NCBI RefSeq assembly: GCF_000367365.1
Contig: NZ_BARF01000074.1
Span: 124,001-188,000 of the forward strand
Source: Streptomyces prunicolor NBRC 13075
GTDB lineage: Bacteria > Actinomycetota > Actinomycetes > Streptomycetales > Streptomycetaceae
Reading direction: 5' to 3'
Length of the DNA stretch: 64,000 nucleotides
Shown here: piece by piece, positions 8,713 to 17,487 of the stretch
Layout of the letters: each line of letters begins with the position of its first letter
How positions within the stretch are numbered: the first letter of the stretch is position 1
Position numbers and translations under genes: made by a program
Notes under the pieces: generated by a model
The model's database searches: none
Told to the model about the DNA's origin: nothing
What the model saw: only the letters and a program-made list of their open reading frames with translations

Positions 8713-9987
8713 CTACTCCGGTAGCGGTTGAGGCGGCCTGGGGCCTACGTAGTGACCGCTGGGCCGCATGCGCAGCGGGCGCTCGCCGTACTCCTCCAGA
8801 GCATGCGCGATCCAGCCCGCCGTACGGGCGACGGCGAAGACCGTCTCGCCCGCTGTGGAGGGCATCCCGGAGGAGACGGTCAGTACGGCGAGTGCCAGGT
8901 CGACGTTGGCGTGCAGCGGGGTGTGGCGGGCGGTGGTGGCGACGATGTCGCGGGCCGCGGCGAGGGCGGGCCCGGCGCCCGGGAGCTCCTTCAGGAGAGC
9001 GAACAGGGCACGCGCGCGTGGGTCTTCGCCCGGGTAGAGCCGGTGGCCGAGTCCGGGGATACGGCGGCCCGCGCGCAGTTCGTCCGCGATCACCGGGGCC
9101 GCGTCGCCCAGGTCGAGCACGTCGAGCAGCAGCCGGTGCGCCAGGCCGCTGGCGGCGCCGTGCAGGGGGCCTTCGAGGACCCCCAGGCCGGAGGAGACGG
9201 CCGCGTAGGGGTGGGCGCGGGCCGAGGCGGCGACGCGCACCGCGAGCGTGGACGCGGCCAGATCGTGGTCGACCAGCAGCCCAAGTGCCGTGTCCAGGAC
9301 GCGCAGTGACGGCTCGTCAGCCGGCCGTCCGCTCAGCCGCGCCCACAGGCGGTGGGCCAGCGGACCCTCGTCGCGATGCGCACGCCGTGCCGGCGGCAGT
9401 GCCGCGACGAGGGTGGGGATGAGGATGCGTGCGGTGCCGAGCACGGCGTCCTCGGACAGGTCGAAGCGCAGCGGGTCGGCGGTCGCCGCCGCGATGGCCG
9501 CGACCCGCAACCGGTCGGTGGGGCCGGTGTGTTCGGGCAGCGCGTCGACGGCGCGACGGGCGACGGCGACGGCCGCCTTGGGTGCGGTGAACGTGATCCC
9601 GGGGCGCAACTCCCCGGTCCACAGCCACTCGGCGATCTCCTCGTAGGAGTGGCGCGCGGCCAGCTCGGTCGCGTCGACGCCCCGGAAGTAGTACCGGTCC
9701 TTGTCGATGAGCGTGATGCGGGTCCGTACGGACAGTTCGCCCCCGGAACCCGAACTCCCGCTGATCTCCCGCCTGTTGCGCCGGGCGAGCGCCTCCACCT
9801 CCTTGGCGTCGAAGGTGCTGCCACGCCCGCCGGGCTCGCGCCTGCTGCTCAGCTGTCCGCGACTCACGTACGCGTACACGGTGTCGGGCTTCACGCCGAG
9901 CGACTCGGCGGTCTCCTTGGTGGTCAGCCGTCGCTCGGGGTGACCGGGAGCGGGTTCTTGATCGCGCATGGAGGCCACGGTATCCAT
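8713..9987 (-). CDS. Citrate synthase with N-terminal helix-turn-helix
   Basis: 424 residues. Residues about 20-70 form a MerR/excisionase-like HTH (RLTTKETAESLGVKPDTVYAYV, then SRGQLSSRREPGGRG and DAKEVEAL). The remainder is a citrate-synthase fold with GLGHRLYPGEDPRA (active-site His region), PLHGAASG and the late PLHANVDLAL segment. It makes citrate or methylcitrate from oxaloacetate and an acyl-CoA; specificity cannot be assigned by eye. ATG 9987 is used; GTG 9978 or ATG 9969 fit better with the AAGGG just upstream and are real alternatives. It is divergent from a second citrate synthase. The HTH could autoregulate the shared promoter. Confidence 0.85.
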   Translation of the reverse strand: MDTVASMRDQEPAPGHPERRLTTKETAESLGVKPDTVYAYVSRGQLSSRREPGGRGSTFDAKEVEALARRNRREISGSSGSGGELSVRTRITLIDKDRYYFRGVDATELAARHSYEEIAEWLWTGELRPGITFTAPKAAVAVARRAVDALPEHTGPTDRLRVAAIAAATADPLRFDLSEDAVLGTARILIPTLVAALPPARRAHRDEGPLAHRLWARLSGRPADEPSLRVLDTALGLLVDHDLAASTLAVRVAASARAHPYAAVSSGLGVLEGPLHGAASGLAHRLLLDVLDLGDAAPVIADELRAGRRIPGLGHRLYPGEDPRARALFALLKELPGAGPALAAARDIVATTARHTPLHANVDLALAVLTVSSGMPSTAGETVFAVARTAGWIAHALEEYGERPLRMRPSGHYVGPRPPQPLPE

Positions 9988-9996
9988 CCCTTACTC

Positions 9997-10052
9997 ATAT
10001 TGATTCAATCAATATTGACAGGGATTGAGTCAACCATGGACATTTGAATCAA
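9997..10052. promoter_or_regulatory. Shared operator region with TTGANTCAA motifs
   Basis: Between the divergent citrate synthase genes is a perfect 19-bp palindrome, ATATTGATTCAATCAATAT (9997-10015). It is followed by TTGAGTCAA (10025-10033) and TTGAATCAA (10044-10052). All contain the nonamer TTGANTCAA. Such A/T-rich repeats are striking in GC-rich DNA. They lie 16 bp upstream of the downstream gene's start and 10 bp upstream of the other gene's start, so a repressor bound here would block both. Confidence 0.6.
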
Positions 10053-10067
10053 GTCCAGGGAGGAAAC

Positions 10068-11234
10068 ATGTCCGTCAACAGGGCCGCAGCCACTCGTATC
10101 GAGGTTCCGCGGGGACTCGCGGGCGTCGTCGTCACCGACACCCGAATCGGTGACGTCCGAGGGATCGAGGGCTTCTACCACTACCGCCAGTACTCCGCCG
10201 TCGAGCTCGCGCAGACCCGCGGCTTCGAGGACGTCTGGCATCTCCTCGCGTACGGCGAACTGCCGGACGCCGACCGGAGCGTCGCCTTCGCCGCCGAGAC
10301 GGCCGCGCTGCGCCGACTGCCCGACGAGGTGCGGGCCGCGCTGCCCGCCGTGGCGGCGGCGAGCGGCACGTCCGGACCGCTGTCCGGGATGCGTACGGCG
10401 CTGTCGCTGCTCGGCGCGGCGAAGGGCTTCCTGCCGGTGTACGACATCGGCGCGGACGCGCGCCGCCAGGACACCCTCGTGGCGTCCGCGGCCGTACCGA
10501 CACTGCTGACCGCGCTCTACCGGCTGGGGCGGGGACTCGACCCTGTCGAGCCGCGCGAGGATCTCTCCTACGCAGCCAACTACCTGTACATGCTGACGGG
10601 TTCGGAGCCGGACAAGCAGCAGGCCAGGGCGATCGAGCAATACTTGATCTCAACCATTGACCACGGATTCAATGCGTCAACCTTCACTGCGCGGGTCATC
10701 GCGTCGACGGGGGCGGATGTGGCGGCCTGTCTGGTCGGGGCCGTAGGGGCGCTCTCGGGTCCGCTGCACGGGGGTGCGCCCAGTCGTGCCCTGGACACCC
10801 TGGACGCGATCGGCACACCGGACCGTATCGACCCCTGGATCCGGGAACGTGTCCTCGCCGGCGACCGCATCATGGGCTTCGGCCACGCGATCTACCGCAC
10901 GGAGGACCCCCGTTCGCGGATGCTGCGCGAGGTCGCCCAGCAGTTCGGCGGGGCACGGGTCGACTTCGCCGTAGAGGTCGAGCGCCAGGTCGAAGTGATC
11001 CTGGCGGAGCTGAAGCCGGGGCGTGAGCTCCACACCAACGTCGAGTTCTATGCGGGGTTGGTCATGGAGCTGTGCGGGTTGCCGCGGGAGATGTTCACTC
11101 CTACGTTCGCGGCTGCGCGGGTGGTGGGGTGGAGTGCGAACGTGGTGGAGCAGGCGGAGGACTCGAAGATCATTCGGCCGGTGGCGCGGTATGTGGGGGT
11201 GGAGGCGCCGGTGGCGGTGCCGTTGATGAGCTGA
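10068..11234 (+). CDS. Citrate synthase / 2-methylcitrate synthase
   Basis: 388 residues of the type I citrate synthase fold. Visible landmarks are SGPLHGGAPSRALD, MGFGHAIYRTEDPRS (active-site His segment), LHTNVEFYAG (active-site Asp region context) and a C-terminal RYVG. It condenses acyl-CoA with oxaloacetate in the cytoplasm. The ATG at 10068 is preceded by AGGGAGGAAAC, an excellent ribosome-binding site, so the in-frame upstream TTG is not used. Its partner on the other strand carries an HTH; this one does not. Which of the two is the citrate synthase and which accepts propionyl-CoA cannot be told from the sequence. Confidence 0.88.
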   Translation: MSVNRAAATRIEVPRGLAGVVVTDTRIGDVRGIEGFYHYRQYSAVELAQTRGFEDVWHLLAYGELPDADRSVAFAAETAALRRLPDEVRAALPAVAAASGTSGPLSGMRTALSLLGAAKGFLPVYDIGADARRQDTLVASAAVPTLLTALYRLGRGLDPVEPREDLSYAANYLYMLTGSEPDKQQARAIEQYLISTIDHGFNASTFTARVIASTGADVAACLVGAVGALSGPLHGGAPSRALDTLDAIGTPDRIDPWIRERVLAGDRIMGFGHAIYRTEDPRSRMLREVAQQFGGARVDFAVEVERQVEVILAELKPGRELHTNVEFYAGLVMELCGLPREMFTPTFAAARVVGWSANVVEQAEDSKIIRPVARYVGVEAPVAVPLMS

Positions 11235-11419
11235 CGGCGGCTCCGGGAACGAGTGTGGCCTGGTGCCGTTCTGACGCCAGGCCTCATCGGTGGGTGATCG
11301 AACGGGGACGGGGTGCCGTGCCGCTCGGTTGATCGGTGCCCGACCTGCTCAACAGGGTTCGCGTGGCCGGGGAGGATGCGCGGGGCGGGTCCGGGCGCCG
11401 GACGCGTACGCACTCGGGG

Positions 11420-12004
11420 TCAGGCGTCGGGAATGTCCGCCTTGGCGTCGATCATGATCTCGCGCGGGATGATGACGATGCGTTCGTATGTGGCGCGGGA
11501 CGCGTCGGTCGGCAGTTTCGGATCGAGTGCCTCGGTGGCTTCGGTGCCCATGATGGCGAAGTCGCCGTTGCTGAGTTCGAAGATTTCCGGGCAGGTTGTT
11601 CCGTCAAGGCTTTGGGTCTTGCGTTCCTTGGGCGGTTTGCCGAGCCGTCGTACGATTTCCACCTGCTGTTGGCCTCCCTTGATTTCGGGTGTGAGTACAG
11701 GCCTTGAACTGTCGGCCTCTACCCGCGCGGTGCGGGGCGCCGCTGATGACATTCGCGAGCTGTCGATGCCGAGGGGAATGTCGACTTTGGCGTGCATCAG
11801 AGTTTCGCGAGTGACCACAACGATTCGGTAGTCCTCGGACAGGGGTGCATCGGCCGGAAGTTGAGCATCCAGCCCCTTTGTGTCATCGGTTCCGATGACG
11901 GCGAAGTTACCATCGGCCAACTCGAAGATATCCGGGCAATTCTGTCCGGACACGCTTCCTCGATCTCTTGGAGGAAGGCCTAGCCGACGGATGATCTGAC
12001 TCAC
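11420..12004 (-). CDS. Hypothetical protein made of two tandem copies of a ~75-residue domain
   Basis: 194 residues, function unknown. Two copies of one domain are visible: residues about 4-78 (IIRRLGLPPRDRG, CPDIFELADGNFAVIGTD, YRIVVVTRETLMHAKVDIP) and about 116-193 (IVRRLGKPPKERK, CPEIFELSNGDFAIMGTE, YERIVIIPREIMIDAKADIP). They are separated by a polar linker. No signal peptide or membrane segment is seen. The conserved core looks like a small alpha/beta or SH3-like unit with one Cys per copy. I recall single-copy versions as small Streptomyces hypotheticals, often near HTH regulators; here the domain is duplicated. The DUF6082-like gene lies upstream on the same strand. Confidence 0.65.
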   Translation of the reverse strand: MSQIIRRLGLPPRDRGSVSGQNCPDIFELADGNFAVIGTDDTKGLDAQLPADAPLSEDYRIVVVTRETLMHAKVDIPLGIDSSRMSSAAPRTARVEADSSRPVLTPEIKGGQQQVEIVRRLGKPPKERKTQSLDGTTCPEIFELSNGDFAIMGTEATEALDPKLPTDASRATYERIVIIPREIMIDAKADIPDA

Positions 12005-12214
12005 TGTTCAAGTTCCCCTTGGTCTCAAGGCGTTGGTGCCTGCGCGCAACGGGGGTCGACCCTCAGCGCGATCGCGGAGCAGTCAACCCTGTTGGCATGA
12101 GGGGAAACGCGTGATTTGCCAGTTCGTTATGGCCCGACAGTGTGAAGGTCCCGGAACGTGCGTCGGGGGGACGCTACTTGACGTCCGGCAGCGTACCGCG
12201 GAGTGGGGGATGTT

Positions 12215-12772
12215 CTAGTCGGCGGGTGGTTCGCCCACGACCCACCATTCGTCACCGTCCGCGTCTTCGAGTTGGCGCAGGAGGTCGTCGACCATCCGTC
12301 CGAGTTCCGCTTCCTCGGAGGCGTCGATCAGTGTGGCCCGATGCGGCCGAGTCGCATACCAGTATTCTCTGAAGATGGGATTCTGCAGGATACCCCGGGC
12401 AAATCCGAAGAATTCCTCGCGGCTGATGTTGCCGATGCGGTAGTAGCAGAGGGCATTGGTGTACAGGGCATTGGCGAACAGGAACTGCCGCTGCTTCTTG
12501 GTCGAGACTCCCTGCTCGTAGGTGTCCAGCACCTCGGCGAGTTCGGCGTCGTCCATGGCTTTGCTCAGCAATTCCCAGTGAAGGCGCTGCTGCTGGGCGA
12601 TGTTGGCGTCGCGCTGAGCTTGCGTGGTCTGCTCCAGGCGCTCCACGCGCACGCGTAGCGAGTCGATGACGTGTCGCTGTGCGGCCAGGGCCGTGAGGGC
12701 TCCCGACGCGAGGACCGTCCCCGCTACGGCGATTGCCCCCAATCCCCGCATTCCACGTTTCTGTGTGGCCAT
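12215..12772 (-). CDS. DUF6082-like membrane-anchored hypothetical protein
   Basis: 185 residues. One N-terminal membrane segment (about 10-30, GLGAIAVAGTVLASGALTAL) is followed by a coiled-coil-prone region (about 35-60) and a helical domain. The pattern LHWELLSKAMDDAELAEVL ... RQFLFANALYTNALCYYRIG ... ILQNPIFREYWYATR fits the Streptomyces family I know as DUF6082. Function is unknown. It lies 210 bp upstream of the duplicated-domain gene on the same strand, a distance that makes co-transcription possible but not clear. Confidence 0.65.
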   Translation of the reverse strand: MATQKRGMRGLGAIAVAGTVLASGALTALAAQRHVIDSLRVRVERLEQTTQAQRDANIAQQQRLHWELLSKAMDDAELAEVLDTYEQGVSTKKQRQFLFANALYTNALCYYRIGNISREEFFGFARGILQNPIFREYWYATRPHRATLIDASEEAELGRMVDDLLRQLEDADGDEWWVVGEPPAD

Positions 12773-13092
12773 GTCAACCCCCGAATCAGGCGGCCGTCCG
12801 CCGGTCGTCGGGGTGCGGGTCGACTGATGGGGACCGGCGAGCGATGGGCGGCGCTTGCCGTCTCCCAGAGTGCCGAGCGGCTCTGATCGGCAGGGAGGCG
12901 GAGAGGAGGCGCACGGAGGGAAGCGAGGGTCGCACGAACCGGCGCCTTCCCCAACGTCTGCCCCGCAAGTGCTGCTAACAATCGTTCACTTCGCGGCGAT
13001 TCTTCCGGCTCGTATCCTGGGGCGGCATTCAACCTCCGTACGTGTGCCGGACCGAGAGCCGGTGCACGCGTCGGCGTGAAAGAGGTCGCACG
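12773..13092. other. Divergent intergenic region, no gene seen
   Basis: The 320 bp between the DUF6082-like gene (minus) and the COG0523 GTPase (plus) must hold promoters for both. I see no coding region with acceptable codon bias, no RNA gene and no recognisable Zur box. GAAAGAGG near 13078-13085 is the likely ribosome-binding site of the GTPase gene. Confidence 0.5.
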
Positions 13093-14694
13093 TTGAGCCA
13101 GCAGAGCCCGAGCGCAAGCCCGAGCCCGAGCACCGATCCGGCGTCGGTTCCGAGTCCTGATCCGGGCCTGCCCGCAACCGCGGTTCCGGGCCTGGCCACG
13201 ACCCCGGTTCCAGGCCTGGCCACGACCCCGGTTCCGAGCCGACCCGCAACCTCCGTTCTGAGCCTGGCCGCGACCTTGGTTCCGAGCCGGAATCCGACCG
13301 CGGTTCCTGCCTCGGACCTGACCTCGGCTCCGGCTCCGACCTCGGCTCCGATCCCGGCCTCGGCTCCGACCTCGGCTCCGGCTCCGGCTCCGGCTCCGAC
13401 CTCGGCTTCGGCCTCGATCCCGGCCCCGTTTTCGGCCTCCGACCCGACCCCGACCCCGACCCCGGTCCCGTCTCCAACCTCGGACCCGATCCAGGACCCG
13501 ATCCCAGCCCCTGCGCCCACCCCAACCCCTGCCCCGACCCCCGCCCCAAATCCAACCCCGCCGCCGAACCCCCCGCAGATCCCCGTCCTCGTCCTCGCCG
13601 GATTCCTCGGCTCCGGTAAGACGACCCTGCTCAACCACCTCCTGCACCGCAGTGGCGGCAGCCGTATCGGGGCGATCGTCAATGATTTCGGGGCGATCGA
13701 GATCGATGCGCTGGCCGTGGCCGGGGCGCTCGGTGACTCGACCGTGTCGCTCGGCAACGGGTGCCTGTGCTGTGCCGTCGACGCCAGTGAACTCGACGTC
13801 TATCTGGAGCGGCTCGCCCGGCCCTCCGCCGGTATCGACGTCATCGTCATCGAGGCCAGCGGGCTCGCCGAACCGGAGGAACTGGTGCGGATGCTGCTCG
13901 CCAGCGAGCATCCGGGGATCGTCTACGGCGGGCTCGTCGAGGTCGTCGACGCTGTCGAGTTCGACGACACGCGAGCGAAGCACCCCGAGATCGACCGGCA
14001 TCTCTCCCTCGCCGATCTCGTCGTCGTCAACAAGCTCGACCGGGCGGCAGCCGATGCCCCGCGCGTCCTCGGTCTCGTCCGCTCGCTCACCGACCGTGCC
14101 GCCGTCGTGCCCGCCACCTACGGCCGCATCGACCCGGAGTTCCTCTTCGACTGTCGGCCGAACGAGGAGCGCGTCGGGCAGCTGACCTTCGACGACCTGC
14201 ACGAGCACACGGGCGGGGAGCACAGCGGCGACGCGCATGCCGACCATCTCCACGCCGCCTACGACAGTCTCTCCTTCGAGTCCGACTCGCCCCTGGACCC
14301 GCGCAGGCTCATGGCGTTCCTGGACAGTCGGCCCGAAGGGCTCTACCGCATCAAGGGGTACGTCGATTTCGGCGCCCACGATTCGCGTAATCGGTATGCC
14401 GTGCACGCCGTGGGGCGATTCCTGCGGTTCTATCCAGAGGCCTGGGGCAGTGGTGACACCCGGCTGACCCAGCTCGTGCTCATCGGTACCGGTCTCGACA
14501 TGCCCGCCCTCGGCAAGGAGTTGGAGGCGTGCAGAGACGGCGACGCCCCGCACGCCGACGAGCGCGGCATGTGGGGCGTCCTTCGTTACGTACAGGAATC
14601 GGAGTCGGGTCAGGAGTTGAACCAGGAGCTGGACCAACAACCCGGGTCCGAGCCCGAGTTGGACCCGGATCCCGATCCGGAACTGGACGACTGA
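13093..14694 (+). CDS. COG0523 (CobW/P47K-like) GTPase with expanded Ala/Pro repeat N-terminus
   Basis: 533 residues. The GTPase domain starts near residue 162 (VLVLAGFLGSGKTTLLNHLL, Walker A) and contains the hallmark metal site GCLCC, Walker B context DVIVIEASGLAEP, G4 motif NKLD, and a His-rich stretch (HEHTGGEHSGDAHADHLH). A CobW C-terminal domain follows. These proteins are cytoplasmic GTP-dependent metal chaperones, often for zinc. The TTG start (13093) has GAAAGAGG upstream and gives MSQQ, which I recall as the family start in Streptomyces. The unusual part is about 155 residues of Ala/Pro/Thr/Ser repeats between MSQQ and the GTPase. An acidic Glu/Asp/Pro-rich tail ends the protein. 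The gene is convergent with parC, 9 bp apart. Confidence 0.85.
   Translation: MSQQSPSASPSPSTDPASVPSPDPGLPATAVPGLATTPVPGLATTPVPSRPATSVLSLAATLVPSRNPTAVPASDLTSAPAPTSAPIPASAPTSAPAPAPAPTSASASIPAPFSASDPTPTPTPVPSPTSDPIQDPIPAPAPTPTPAPTPAPNPTPPPNPPQIPVLVLAGFLGSGKTTLLNHLLHRSGGSRIGAIVNDFGAIEIDALAVAGALGDSTVSLGNGCLCCAVDASELDVYLERLARPSAGIDVIVIEASGLAEPEELVRMLLASEHPGIVYGGLVEVVDAVEFDDTRAKHPEIDRHLSLADLVVVNKLDRAAADAPRVLGLVRSLTDRAAVVPATYGRIDPEFLFDCRPNEERVGQLTFDDLHEHTGGEHSGDAHADHLHAAYDSLSFESDSPLDPRRLMAFLDSRPEGLYRIKGYVDFGAHDSRNRYAVHAVGRFLRFYPEAWGSGDTRLTQLVLIGTGLDMPALGKELEACRDGDAPHADERGMWGVLRYVQESESGQELNQELDQQPGSEPELDPDPDPELDD
13120..13575 (+). repeat. In-frame low-complexity repeat tract (Pro/Ala/Thr/Ser codons)
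   Basis: Short units such as CCGGGCCTGGCCACGACC (two near copies, 13183-13227), GGCTCCGACCTC and ACCCCGACCCCG recur through about 450 bp at the start of the COG0523 gene. Translation gives VPGLATTPVPGLATTPVP followed by APTSAPIPASAPTSAPAPAP-like runs. The reading frame stays open through the entire tract, and the opposite strand is also open, giving an Arg/Gly-rich spurious frame. Confidence 0.85.
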
Positions 14695-14703
14695 CGGGCG
14701 GCG

Positions 14704-17160
14704 CTACACCGGCCCCGCCACCACCGACACCGTCTTCGCCAACGACACGCCCGAGCCGTCCCGTCGCGGGTCCATCTCCGGGAGTTCCGCCGGGGTGCCG
14801 TCCCGTTGCGCGGCCTTCGCCGGTACGGGGCCCGCCCAGGCCAGGGACAGGCAGTCCTCGCCCTTCAGGAAGCGCTGGCAGCGGACGCCGCCGGTGGCGC
14901 GGCCCTTGCGGGGGTACTGGTCGAACGGGGTCAGCTTGGCCGTCGTCTGGACGGAGTCGTCCAGGGTGCCGCGCGAGCCCGCGACCGTGAAGACGACCGC
15001 GTCCACAGCCGGGTCGACCGCCGTGAAGGAGATGACCTTCGCGCCCTCGGTGAGTTTGATGCCCGCCATGCCGCCGGCCGCGCGGCCCTGGGGGCGTACC
15101 TGGGAGGCCTGGTAGCGCAGCAGTTGGGCGTCGTCCGCGATGAAGACCAGGTCCTCCTCGCCGGTGCGCAGCTCGACCGCGCCGACGATCCGGTCGCCGT
15201 CCTTGAGCGTGATGACCTCCAACTCCTCCTTGTTCGTGGGGTAGTCGGGGACCACGCGCTTGACGACGCCCTGCTCCGTGCCGATGGCCAGCCCCGGGGA
15301 CGACTCGTCGAGGGTGGTGAGGCAGATGACCGTCTCGCCCTCGTCCAGGGAGACGAACTCCGAGACCTGCGCGCCACCGGAGAGGTTCGGCGCGGCGGCC
15401 GTCTCCGGGAGCTGGGGGAGGTCCACGACGTTGATCCGCAGGAGGCGGCCGGCCGAGGTGACCGCGCCCAACTCGCCGCGGGCCGTTGCCGGGACCGCCG
15501 AGACGATCACGTCGTGCTTGGTGCGCCGGGCCTCGGAGTCCTCCGGGAAGGGCTCGCCGTTCGCCGTACGGGCCAGCAGGCCCGTAGAGGAGAGCAGTAC
15601 CCGGCACGGGTCGTCGGCGACCTGGAGCGGCACGGTGGCGGCGGGGGCGCCCGCCGACTCCAGCAGGACCGTACGCCGGTCGGTGCCGAACTTCTTTGCC
15701 ACCGCGGCCAGTTCGGTCGAGACCAGCTTGCGCAGCTCGGTGTCCGACTCCAGGATGCGGGTCAACTCAGCGATCTCCGCGCGGAGTCGCTCCATCTCCG
15801 ACTCCAGCTCGATCCGGTCGAACCGGGTGAGGCGGCGGAGCGGGGTGTCCAGGATGTACTGCGTCTGGATGTCCGACAGGGAGAAGCGCTCCATCAGGCT
15901 CTGCTTCGCCTGCCCCGAGTTGTCGCTGGAGCGGATGATCCGGATGACCTCATCGATGTCGATGAGCGCGGTGAGCAGGCCCTCCACCAGGTGGAGACGG
16001 TCGCGCCGCTTGGTACGGCGGAACTCGCTGCGGCGCCGTACGACATTGAAGCGGTGGTCGAGATAGACCTCCAGGAGTTCCTTGAGGCCGAGCGTGAGGG
16101 GCTGGCCGTCGACCAGGGCGACGTTGTTGATGCCGAAGGACTCCTCCATCGGCGTCAGTTTGTAGAGCTGCTCCAGGACCGCTTCCGGTACGAAGCCGTT
16201 CTTGATCTCGATGACCAGGCGCAGGCCGTGCGCGCGGTCGGTGAGGTCCTTGACGTCGGCGATGCCCTGGAGCTTCTTCGCGCCGACCAGGTCCTTGATC
16301 TTGGCGATCACCTTCTCGGGGCCTACGGAGAAGGGCAGTTCGGTGACGATGATGCCCTTGCGGCGTGCCGTCACGTTGTCCACGGCGACCGTGGCGCGGA
16401 TCTTGAAGGTCCCGCGGCCGGTCTCGTACGCGTCCCGGATGCCGGTGAGACCGACGATCCGGCCGCCCGTGGGCAGGTCGGGGCCGGGGACGTGCCGCAT
16501 CAGGGTGTCCAGGTCCGCGTTCGGGTAGCGGATCAAGTGGCGGGCGGCGGCGATGACTTCGCCCAGGTTGTGCGGCGGCATGTTGGTGGCCATGCCAACG
16601 GCGATGCCCGACGAGCCGTTCACCAGGAGGTTCGGGAAGGCGGCGGGCAGGGCCACCGGCTCCTGCTCCTGGCCGTCGTAGTTCGGGGTGAAGTCGACCG
16701 TGTCCTCGTCGATCGACTCGGTCATCAGGTTGGCCGCTTCGGACGGCCGGCACTCGGTGTACCGCATCGCGGCCGGCGGGTCGTCGTTGCCCAGCGAGCC
16801 GAAGTTGCCGTGGCCGTCGGCCAGCGGGACGCGCATGGAGAAGGGCTGGGCCATGCGCACCAGGGCGTCGTAGATCGACGCGTCGCCGTGCGGGTGCAGC
16901 TTGCCCATGACCTCGCCGACGACACGCGCGCACTTCACATAGCCGCGGTCGGGGCGCAGGCCCATCTCGTCCATCTGGTAGACGATCCGTCGGTGGACCG
17001 GCTTCAGGCCGTCCCGGGCGTCCGGCAGGGCTCGGGAGTAGATGACCGAGTACGCGTACTCAAGGTAGGAGCCCTGCATCTCGTCGACGACGTCGATGTC
17101 GAGGATCCGCTCCTCGAACGAGTCGTCGGGCGGCGGGGTCTTCGTGCTGCGGCGGGCCAT
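14704..17160 (-). CDS. parC: Topoisomerase IV subunit A-like (ParC) protein
   Basis: 818 residues. The winged-helix/tower domain has the conserved VDEMQGSYLEYAYSVI, the quinolone-region segment GKLHPHGDASIYDALVRMAQ and the catalytic tyrosine Y134 in AMRYTECRPSE. Coiled coil and five- or six-bladed C-terminal repeats follow. A GyrA-box of the canonical QRRGGKG form is not seen, so this is the second type II enzyme (decatenase) rather than gyrase. The start ATG at 17160 has AAGAGGAGCC upstream; an in-frame upstream ATG at 17316 is unlikely. The parE partner is not in the window. It acts on DNA in the cytoplasm in chromosome segregation. Confidence 0.88.
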   Translation of the reverse strand: MARRSTKTPPPDDSFEERILDIDVVDEMQGSYLEYAYSVIYSRALPDARDGLKPVHRRIVYQMDEMGLRPDRGYVKCARVVGEVMGKLHPHGDASIYDALVRMAQPFSMRVPLADGHGNFGSLGNDDPPAAMRYTECRPSEAANLMTESIDEDTVDFTPNYDGQEQEPVALPAAFPNLLVNGSSGIAVGMATNMPPHNLGEVIAAARHLIRYPNADLDTLMRHVPGPDLPTGGRIVGLTGIRDAYETGRGTFKIRATVAVDNVTARRKGIIVTELPFSVGPEKVIAKIKDLVGAKKLQGIADVKDLTDRAHGLRLVIEIKNGFVPEAVLEQLYKLTPMEESFGINNVALVDGQPLTLGLKELLEVYLDHRFNVVRRRSEFRRTKRRDRLHLVEGLLTALIDIDEVIRIIRSSDNSGQAKQSLMERFSLSDIQTQYILDTPLRRLTRFDRIELESEMERLRAEIAELTRILESDTELRKLVSTELAAVAKKFGTDRRTVLLESAGAPAATVPLQVADDPCRVLLSSTGLLARTANGEPFPEDSEARRTKHDVIVSAVPATARGELGAVTSAGRLLRINVVDLPQLPETAAAPNLSGGAQVSEFVSLDEGETVICLTTLDESSPGLAIGTEQGVVKRVVPDYPTNKEELEVITLKDGDRIVGAVELRTGEEDLVFIADDAQLLRYQASQVRPQGRAAGGMAGIKLTEGAKVISFTAVDPAVDAVVFTVAGSRGTLDDSVQTTAKLTPFDQYPRKGRATGGVRCQRFLKGEDCLSLAWAGPVPAKAAQRDGTPAELPEMDPRRDGSGVSLAKTVSVVAGPV

Positions 17161-17487
17161 CGCTGCCGGCTCCTCTTTTCTGGTCGCTCGCCTGGGGGTC
17201 GCTCCCCTTCGGCTCACTCTTGCTGAAGCGTGAACGGGGTCTTGACGTGAACCATTGTGGACCGCGGCACTGACAACGCGGACCAGGACCCGGCGTTGGC
17301 CGCTCGGCTCCGTCACCGACGGCTGCCGCGTGAGTCCACGTGTGCGACTGCCCGCAGGCTACGCGATCTCGCTCTGGGCGTACGTCCGCCGGGAACTTCG
17401 CCGACGGTCCGCACGCTTGCATACAGTGGCGGGACGAGCAGGATTTCTGCGGTTCCAGCCAGATAATCCGCGATCGAAGGGACGTAC
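17161..17487. other. Divergent intergenic region between parC and M16 peptidase genes
   Basis: 327 bp separate the parC start and the first M16 peptidase start. It must contain promoters for both. The segment TTGCATACAGTGG (17416-17428) contains a TACAGT hexamer that could serve as a -10 for the peptidase gene, but no convincing -35 is visible. No gene or RNA structure was recognised. Confidence 0.35.

Noticed and set aside
12960..13000. Possible Zur box before the COG0523 GTPase gene
   Set aside because: AACAATCGTTCAC has only weak resemblance to the Streptomyces Zur consensus and no second half-site.
12724..14640. 638-residue open frame on the minus strand, Arg/Gly-rich
   Set aside because: It is antisense to the COG0523 GTPase gene. 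Its composition only reflects the complement of the Pro/Ala repeat tract, and it has no recognisable domain.
14694..14704. Possible gyrase A assignment for the minus-strand topoisomerase gene
   Set aside because: No canonical GyrA-box was found in the C-terminal domain, and gyrA normally adjoins gyrB near oriC; ParC is the better call.
14806..17226. 806-residue open frame on the plus strand
   Set aside because: Antisense to parC, which has a full set of family motifs and a good start.
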